Source of the DNA: Alphaproteobacteria bacterium
GTDB taxonomy: Bacteria > Pseudomonadota > Alphaproteobacteria > Paracaedibacterales > VGCI01
NCBI GenBank assembly: GCA_016869075.1
Contig: VGEY01000006.1
Span: 1 to 64,000, forward strand
Reading direction: 5' to 3'
DNA: 64,000 bases
Under the pieces are notes generated by a model, which had not been told where the DNA came from, did no database searches, and saw nothing but the letters and a program-made list of their open reading frames with translations. Both the position numbers and the translations under genes were made by a program. How positions within the stretch are numbered: the stretch's first letter is position 1; the number at the start of each line of letters is the position of its first letter. This document shows, piece after piece, positions 58,414 through 64,000 of this stretch.

Positions 58414-59369
58414 GACATTTTCTTTCATTTGTTTTATTTCTTTGTGCTGCGGCTTTTGCTGGTAATGAAACAGAACTTCCTCTCGTTGTCATTACGCAAA
58501 TTGTAGAGCATGATGCTTTAACAAAAGAGAAGGAAGGGATCATTGAGGCTTTAAAAGATGAAGGGTTTATAGAGGGTAAAACGATAAATCTTCTCTTTTC
58601 TAATGCGCAAGGAAGCATTACAACAGCCCGGCAAATAGCCATGGATTTTGCAAGCCGACATCCTAAGGTGGCTGTTGCTATTTCTACACCATCAGCTCAA
58701 TCAATGATTCAACCAATGGAGCAACAAAATATTCCGATTGTTTTTGCTGCTATCTCAGATCCCTTGGAAGCAAAACTCGTTTCGGTGCTAGAAAAGAGAC
58801 CTGAAAATATAACTGGCGTGAGTGATGGTTTGCCATTGAAAGCACAAATTGAGCTCATTCAGAAAATGATTCCGGATGCTAAAACAATCGGTGTTATCTA
58901 TAATCCTGGTGAAGCTAATTCCGCAAAAGCAGTCGAAAAATTGCAAACTTTGGCGCCACAGACGGGTCTTTCTTTAGCTTTAGCTACAACGACCAAGACC
59001 GCTGATACTATGAGCACTATGGCGAGTTTAATTGGAAAGGTTCAAGCCATCTTTATTCCCAATGATAATACTGCCATGGCTTCCATTACAGGTATTGTTG
59101 CTTTGGGGTTGGAAAATAAGTTGCCAATCTTTACGCCAGATTATGATTCTGTCGAACAGGGTGTTCTGGCTGTGCGTGCATGTCCTCATTCAAAAATGGG
59201 CTATAAAGCTGGGCAATTGGTGGCAAAAATTTTAAAGGGTGAGAAAGCATCTGATTTACCAATTGTCACGGAGCATTCACTTGATTTGGTCATTAACACC
59301 AAATCAGCAGCTGGGCTGGGGATTTCAATTCCTGAGGACTTGAAAAAAGAAGCAAAATTGGTGGCATAA
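58410..59369 (+). CDS. ABC transporter substrate-binding protein, TrpX-like (PF04392), copy 3
   Basis: The 319-residue protein has a short signal peptide (HFLSFVLFLCAAAFA) and the family motifs: LPLVVITQIVEHDALTKEKEGI, ASRHPKVAVAISTPSAQS, IPIVFAAISDPLEAKLV, ITGVSDG, KTIGVIYNPGEANSAKAVE, VQAIFIPNDNTAMASI and GYKAGQLVAKILKGEK. It starts inside the end of copy 2 (ATGA overlap). Three tandem copies suggest paralogues with different ligands, or redundant binding proteins for one transporter encoded elsewhere. Confidence 0.88.
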   Translation: MRHFLSFVLFLCAAAFAGNETELPLVVITQIVEHDALTKEKEGIIEALKDEGFIEGKTINLLFSNAQGSITTARQIAMDFASRHPKVAVAISTPSAQSMIQPMEQQNIPIVFAAISDPLEAKLVSVLEKRPENITGVSDGLPLKAQIELIQKMIPDAKTIGVIYNPGEANSAKAVEKLQTLAPQTGLSLALATTTKTADTMSTMASLIGKVQAIFIPNDNTAMASITGIVALGLENKLPIFTPDYDSVEQGVLAVRACPHSKMGYKAGQLVAKILKGEKASDLPIVTEHSLDLVINTKSAAGLGISIPEDLKKEAKLVA

Positions 59370-59452
59370 AAAGACGTCATTTTAAAATCCTGGTCATAAA
59401 AAGAGGGATTATGATAACGTTCAAGTATAAATTATTGAGTGAATACTAAGCA

Positions 59453-60403
59453 ATGAACGAAATATTACGAATTTTTAAACGGGCTTTTAAACTGATTGGA
59501 TATGATTTAAAAAAGGCTGGGAAATTTACTTTGCTTCCCCTCCACCAACAGCCAGATATTCATCTGCAAAGAGTTTATGAGGCATTTGATTGGGAAAAAC
59601 AAAAAATTGGAGGAGCAACTCAGTCAAATTTAAATGAACTGGTCGTTATTGTTCGAACCTGTTTGCGCTCCAACCGGAATGTTGATAAGCGCGCACGTTT
59701 TACGGGTGCGAGTACAGTTGAGACAATTTATCGATGTTTGCGCTCAACCATTCGTTCCATAAACTACGCTTGGCAGCAAAAGGGGGGCCAAGGAATTAAA
59801 GTCAATATTTTAGATGATCATTCTGATGCTGATTACTTAAAAAAAATAAATGATCTTTGCAAAGATATTCACTGCCCGTGGGAGATTAAGACCACGCGTG
59901 AGGCTGGCCAAGGAAAATCATTGTACGAACAATTTGAATTTGCGAAAAGCTTGGATGCCCTCTGCTATTTTTGTGAAGACGATTACTTGCATGAACCGTC
60001 AGCAATTTGGGAAATGTGGAATTTTTATGACCAAGTGGCCAAGCAAACGGGAAGGCATCTTGTTCTTCACCCACAAGAATGTGAATTTCTTTATCAAACA
60101 CATTACCCTTCTTATATTTTGGCCGGAGAAAAGCGTCACTGGCGTACCATGAACCATGCCACCCATGTGTTATTTACCCATAGTCATGTGGTAAAAACCT
60201 TTTGGACTTATTTTGAAAATACAAAACATGTGGGCGATCGTAAAAAACGGCAACTTGGTTCTGAATCAAAAACGACGAATTTATTATTTAAACATATTCC
60301 TGGGTTTTGTCCTATTCCAGCTGTGGCAGGTCATGCGCAATTTGAGCTGACCCTTCCACCCTGCTTTAATTGGCAGAAAATATGGGAAGAAAATGCGAAT
60401 TAA
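59453..60403 (+). CDS. Glycosyltransferase-like protein (GT-A type)
   Basis: A 316-residue protein without signal peptide. The central part looks like a GT-A nucleotide-sugar fold: ELVVIVRTCLRSNRNV at the start of the domain, GIKVNILDDHSDADYLKKI (DDHSD), and CYFCEDDYLHEPSAI (EDD, a DxD-type metal site), followed by a His-rich segment. This resembles family 2-like transferases, but the acceptor and donor are unknown. It lies 83 bases after the substrate-binding-protein operon and about 106 bases before the next gene, with no strong ribosome binding site. Confidence 0.6.
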   Translation: MNEILRIFKRAFKLIGYDLKKAGKFTLLPLHQQPDIHLQRVYEAFDWEKQKIGGATQSNLNELVVIVRTCLRSNRNVDKRARFTGASTVETIYRCLRSTIRSINYAWQQKGGQGIKVNILDDHSDADYLKKINDLCKDIHCPWEIKTTREAGQGKSLYEQFEFAKSLDALCYFCEDDYLHEPSAIWEMWNFYDQVAKQTGRHLVLHPQECEFLYQTHYPSYILAGEKRHWRTMNHATHVLFTHSHVVKTFWTYFENTKHVGDRKKRQLGSESKTTNLLFKHIPGFCPIPAVAGHAQFELTLPPCFNWQKIWEENAN

Positions 60404-60509
60404 ATTGACATAAAGTGCTCAAAATAGTAAGTTTTTTTACTTTTTCATTGAAAATGAAAAAATAATTACCATATGAATCTTATCTATTTATTTTAAAATG
60501 AGACTTTAA

Positions 60510-62267
60510 ATGAGAAAATTATTTATATTTATATTATTAATTCTAGTTTCTTTTTCAAACTCGCACGCAAACGATAATAGAGAGTATATCCTATCAAATA
60601 TGGGATCTCTTATAAAATCTTTCTCAACAGTTGATTTTACTCAAAGCTCCAAAGAAGAAGTTGATAAGCTTAAATATCGTTGTGCGATCAAGATGAATGA
60701 ATTCAACAAAGGTCAATCGAAAGAGTTAGAGAAAATCTTACAACAATTCCAAGATCATAAAATAAGTGAAGATAAGTTTCTTCAAATGTTATTAGATATG
60801 AGATTTCGCAATATAAATTTCTTTCATAAACATCAAGGATTTAAACTCAAACCTAACAATTCGATTGCAAAACAGTTTCAAGGTGTTGGAAATCTAACCA
60901 TTGTTGCAGGTAATATGCAGATGCATGATATAGGTCTGATTGGAAGTTATGTTAAGTTTGTCAAAGGATCTTCAAGCGAGGGATTTCGTCTTAGCTTTAT
61001 AGATGAGAAAGAAAAAGAAATTCGTGAAATGTTTGATACTATAATTTCTGAAGCTGAAAGTACTTCAGAGGCAGAAGTTAGGAGCAGTTTTACGACCTTA
61101 GTGAACGACAATTTATTTGTTCTAACGCGCCTTATCCTTGCAGTTTTCAGCCTTAAATCTCCTAATCATTTTACTGATGTTACACTGGAGTATGTAAGAG
61201 CATCTAAGTCTCTTTGGCCGTTGCTGGCAGAGGTGGGTAGAGGTGCTGATCCCTTTTTGATTGATGATGAAGCCTACCCATTTGATGATAGAACCCTCAT
61301 TGATGAATATGAATTATACGCAACTTGTCTCCTAAATATTTATGTTAAGAAGGAAAGATTTAAAGGGCTAGGCTGTAGAGAGACTGACATTATTGACCTA
61401 TTTAGTCCTCTTAAAGAATGCGATCAAATTGATGGAACATGGGAACTACCCATTCTGCCTAAGTCCTTCTATGCTACAAAAGCACAGCTGGCAAGAAAAT
61501 TGAGACATAGGCAAGCAAAAATAGGCCGTGCCTTGCAGCCTCCTGCACCTGGCAACTTTCCAAAGAATCCTATGCTCCAAGTGCCCATAGCCTCTTCATT
61601 ATCATCGTTATCTACATCTCCTTCGTCATCTGCAGCATCTTCCTCATCTAGTTCATCTTCAGTCCCCCCAGTCTCTATAGCTTCTGCAGTGTCTTCATCA
61701 TCATCAGCAGTACGTGCAGCAGTAACTTCTACCATAGAAAACGATGAGGGACTTTCTATAGATATAGATGATACAAGTGATTTAAATGATAATGAGTTGG
61801 ATAATGACGATGTTCCTTCTCCGTCAGATGATATATCCTCCTTAAATGAAGGATACAACCCCAATGAAGAGCATGTGTTTGCTCGGTGGAATAGAAAGTT
61901 ACATCCTCATAAAATCTATCAAGATATATCAATAGGTGATAAAGATTTAGGGAGGCATTTGAAGACTTTAAGGAAAATTTTTGAGGGTTCGAAGAGAGTA
62001 AGTTATCAGAAATTTGAGAGTTTATGGTTCCATATTAATGAAGAGTTTAGCATTAAGAAAAAATCAAAAAGCTCTCATAGAGCGCTTCTCAATAAGGAGG
62101 GAAGAGTTGTTGGAGGGACCTTTGTGCTGAATGGCGGAAGACACCAGTACGATTCTAATCAATTAGAAGAACTGCAAGATGCCTTAACACTTGTTGGGTA
62201 TGGTCAAAAGTATTTAGATGCCCACTCAAGTGCAAACGCAATTTTAAAAGGAAAGAAAAAATTATGA
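60510..62267 (+). CDS. Secreted protein with Ser-rich linker and HicA-like C terminus
   Basis: No family is recognised over the whole 585 residues. There is a signal peptide (RKLFIFILLILVSFSNSHA), a helical N-terminal domain (about 25-350), a low-complexity Ser/Ala linker (about 354-408, many consecutive Ser codons), an acidic Asp-rich stretch (about 410-440) and a C-terminal domain (about 498-560). The last part has SYQKFESLW, KSKSSHRALLNKEGR and FVLNGGRHQYDSNQLEELQDALTLVGY, which resembles the HicA toxin layout (helix, strand with GSH-like His, strands, helix); the His is 523. This is inference from pattern only. The gene overlaps the next one by 4 bases. Confidence 0.5.
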   Translation: MRKLFIFILLILVSFSNSHANDNREYILSNMGSLIKSFSTVDFTQSSKEEVDKLKYRCAIKMNEFNKGQSKELEKILQQFQDHKISEDKFLQMLLDMRFRNINFFHKHQGFKLKPNNSIAKQFQGVGNLTIVAGNMQMHDIGLIGSYVKFVKGSSSEGFRLSFIDEKEKEIREMFDTIISEAESTSEAEVRSSFTTLVNDNLFVLTRLILAVFSLKSPNHFTDVTLEYVRASKSLWPLLAEVGRGADPFLIDDEAYPFDDRTLIDEYELYATCLLNIYVKKERFKGLGCRETDIIDLFSPLKECDQIDGTWELPILPKSFYATKAQLARKLRHRQAKIGRALQPPAPGNFPKNPMLQVPIASSLSSLSTSPSSSAASSSSSSSSVPPVSIASAVSSSSSAVRAAVTSTIENDEGLSIDIDDTSDLNDNELDNDDVPSPSDDISSLNEGYNPNEEHVFARWNRKLHPHKIYQDISIGDKDLGRHLKTLRKIFEGSKRVSYQKFESLWFHINEEFSIKKKSKSSHRALLNKEGRVVGGTFVLNGGRHQYDSNQLEELQDALTLVGYGQKYLDAHSSANAILKGKKKL

Positions 62268-64000
62268 AGAAATTAACTTGCTTTAAAAAAATAATGTTTA
62301 TAGCTGTTTGTGCCTTTGCAATTGCAGGGAAGGCAACATTTGCTGCTGAGGCTGTTGAGCAAAAGGGGCGAGATGCTCAAGAAAGTGGGGCATCAAAAGT
62401 AATTGCAAAACCTTTGCGGTCTTTTAGGCCAGAAGAACGGGAAGCCATTGAAAGATTTAGGGATTTTTATAGGCAATATAGTGATGGATCTAATTCGGAT
62501 GTATCCTTAGCAGTTAATTTAGATTTTCTACACCCATATGCTCATCATCTTTTAGAGACAATAAAGCAAGGAAAACAAGATGAATATATTCAAACTTTGC
62601 AGCGAGAAGTTGAAGAGGCTTTGAGCAGAAAAGCAATTTCTGCAAATTGGCTTGTGGACGCACATTTTCGCTACCTTACTCTTTTGGGGCCTTTAAGCCC
62701 AGGAGAACAAGATATTTTTCATCACGTTCCTCACCATAAATATTTAGATGCGCTCCTTATGAAGGATACGTTTGGACATCCTGTTGTTTTAAATCTTTAT
62801 GCATGGGGATCCAGCATAGATAAGCACGGAGAATACTACTTTGACGTTTCAGGTTCGTTTCCGTATTTCCCTGAGGTTTCTAATGAAATTATTGAACTCA
62901 TTGATAGAGAAGTAGCAAAGCATCTTTCACCACCTATCATTTACACATGTTTGGGAGAAGGCATTTTCCCAGTGGAACTTCTTATAGAGTGTTTGTTAGA
63001 TGAAACATATCTTGTAGGTATGCCTACAACAAAAATAAAAGATGTTCACGGGGAAGAAGAAACAACTGCTTTAGGATTCGGTTTTCACGATCTTTTACAT
63101 TATAAAGTAGACCCACGTCGACGTGCTTTACATACTTATATGCGCGGTCTTGTGGCTGAGTATGTTAAACAAGGCGGATTTGCATCTGATGTTGTTCCTC
63201 AATTGGTTCCTCTTGTTGTACAAAAATATAAATTGATGATGGAAGCACTGAAGGTGGCACATAAAAATTTAGAAAAACAGGAGAAGGAACCAAGGATAGG
63301 TTTGTTCTTAATGCAGCATGAAGTTCCTACGTTCTCCGCGCAATTTTATACATTTAAGACCCCCACTGAAATGGTAGAGGCAATGCGTTCAGGAAGTGAA
63401 GAAGCTTATAAAGCTGTTGAAGCTTGGGAAAATCCGGATGATCCTTTACAGACTTCTCCATTAACGGGTCAATCAACGTTAACGGATGACCAAATTAGAG
63501 ATATAGCACTCCAGCGAGCTCAAGTAGATGGCAGCATTTATGAGCCTTTGGGAATTTATCAAGTAAAAGCTGAGAATGAATCCATAATCTACATTACCGA
63601 GGAAGCAAATAGGAAAGCGGCCAAAGGGCAGTGGATACTTCAGAACTCACGCATTATAATAAAAAGATCTCCTCAATTTATAGATGCAGTCTTTGAATTG
63701 AGAAATGGAGCAAAGAAAGTATATTCCTATCCCACATTATACCGGAAATGGAAGAATAGTAGAGCCTCTCTCAATATGTTGAGGTATGCAGGTAGAGATC
63801 TTTCTCAACCGGCTCTTCAAGATGTTAGTCCAGAGGATGCGCGGGAACTCGTCATGGGCTTTTTGACTGAGGTACGTCAGAATTTGACAACTACAATGCA
63901 ACAATTTACAGAAAGATCCAAAGCTTTCTATGGAGCAGGCGAAGGTTCGTATGCAGAAAAGTACGAAAAGGACTTTCGAGCAATAGATAGTCGATTGGAG
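62264..64000 (+). CDS. Secreted protein of unknown function, cut by the window end
   Basis: An open frame of 579 codons runs from the ATG at 62264 to the window edge with no stop. The ATG overlaps the TGA of the preceding gene (ATGA), and AAGGA lies about 10 bases upstream, so the two proteins are made from one message. It starts with a signal peptide (KKIMFIAVCAFAIAGKATFA, cleavage near FAA-EA). The mature part is mixed alpha/beta with His-rich patches (FLHPYAHHLLE, DIFHHVPHHKY, GFGFHDLLHYKVDPRRR). No domain is recognised and the C terminus is missing. Confidence 0.6.
   Translation, partial: MKKLTCFKKIMFIAVCAFAIAGKATFAAEAVEQKGRDAQESGASKVIAKPLRSFRPEEREAIERFRDFYRQYSDGSNSDVSLAVNLDFLHPYAHHLLETIKQGKQDEYIQTLQREVEEALSRKAISANWLVDAHFRYLTLLGPLSPGEQDIFHHVPHHKYLDALLMKDTFGHPVVLNLYAWGSSIDKHGEYYFDVSGSFPYFPEVSNEIIELIDREVAKHLSPPIIYTCLGEGIFPVELLIECLLDETYLVGMPTTKIKDVHGEEETTALGFGFHDLLHYKVDPRRRALHTYMRGLVAEYVKQGGFASDVVPQLVPLVVQKYKLMMEALKVAHKNLEKQEKEPRIGLFLMQHEVPTFSAQFYTFKTPTEMVEAMRSGSEEAYKAVEAWENPDDPLQTSPLTGQSTLTDDQIRDIALQRAQVDGSIYEPLGIYQVKAENESIIYITEEANRKAAKGQWILQNSRIIIKRSPQFIDAVFELRNGAKKVYSYPTLYRKWKNSRASLNMLRYAGRDLSQPALQDVSPEDARELVMGFLTEVRQNLTTTMQQFTERSKAFYGAGEGSYAEKYEKDFRAIDSRLE

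Noticed and set aside
61469-61864. An acidic minus-strand frame of 131 codons
   Set aside because: It is the antisense of the Ser-rich linker of the 60510 gene; repetitive composition only.

Overview
The window looks like a chromosomal segment of a host-associated, AT-rich alphaproteobacterium. The tig-clpP-clpX-lon order, the TolQ-TolR-TolA-TolB-Pal cluster, an orphan terminase of gene-transfer-agent type and a GcrA-like DNA-binding domain all point to Alphaproteobacteria. The many signal-peptide-bearing proteins of unknown function, together with a VgrG/PAAR-like spike cassette, suggest an intracellular or amoeba/protist-associated lineage, perhaps of the Holosporales type. That placement is inference; no rRNA is present to fix it.

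Layout. 1-542 is non-coding, with an imperfect inverted repeat and a further copy of the same unit. 543-5111 (minus strand) holds a LysR regulator with a methyltransferase, an MHS-type MFS permease and the orphan terminase. MutS follows on the plus strand. 7971-11800 carries three secreted proteins of unknown family, one with a deaminase-like zinc motif. RuvAB is at 11858-13517. A plus-strand cassette vgrG / MORN-repeat protein / PAAR-like DUF4280 protein (13704-16912) ends in a perfect hairpin terminator. Then come a BI-1 family membrane protein, TsaC/Sua5 overlapping UvrA, a frameshifted alpha/beta hydrolase, MiaA, the complete Tol-Pal operon, GalU-Ugd-phosphohexomutase (sugar nucleotide supply), a GcrA-like protein, tRNA-Leu(TAG), trigger factor-ClpP-ClpX-Lon (protein quality control) and DapE. 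42365-44840 encodes MsbA and a DUF374 acyltransferase (lipid A/outer membrane). A cobalamin riboswitch controls a BtuB-type receptor followed by TonB, so the cell appears to import vitamin B12. UbiA, RpiB and DedA follow on the minus strand, then SSB and GyrA, then a secreted endonuclease/exonuclease/phosphatase-fold protein and tRNA-Val(GAC).

The right end holds the most unusual regulatory arrangement: three tandem substrate-binding proteins of the TrpX-like PF04392 family, with two very short open frames with good ribosome binding sites, one before the first gene and one between the first and second. Both begin with Met/Val-Glu and then a run of His and Tyr codons, and both contain Trp. They look like leader peptides of an attenuation system that senses aromatic amino acids and/or histidine. 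A glycosyltransferase-like protein and two translationally coupled secreted proteins of unknown function close the window; the last is cut by the window edge.

The recurring theme is envelope biogenesis and housekeeping interspersed with single, lineage-specific secreted proteins. Two of these (9298-10980 and 47887-48705) share an N-terminal domain that I do not recognise.
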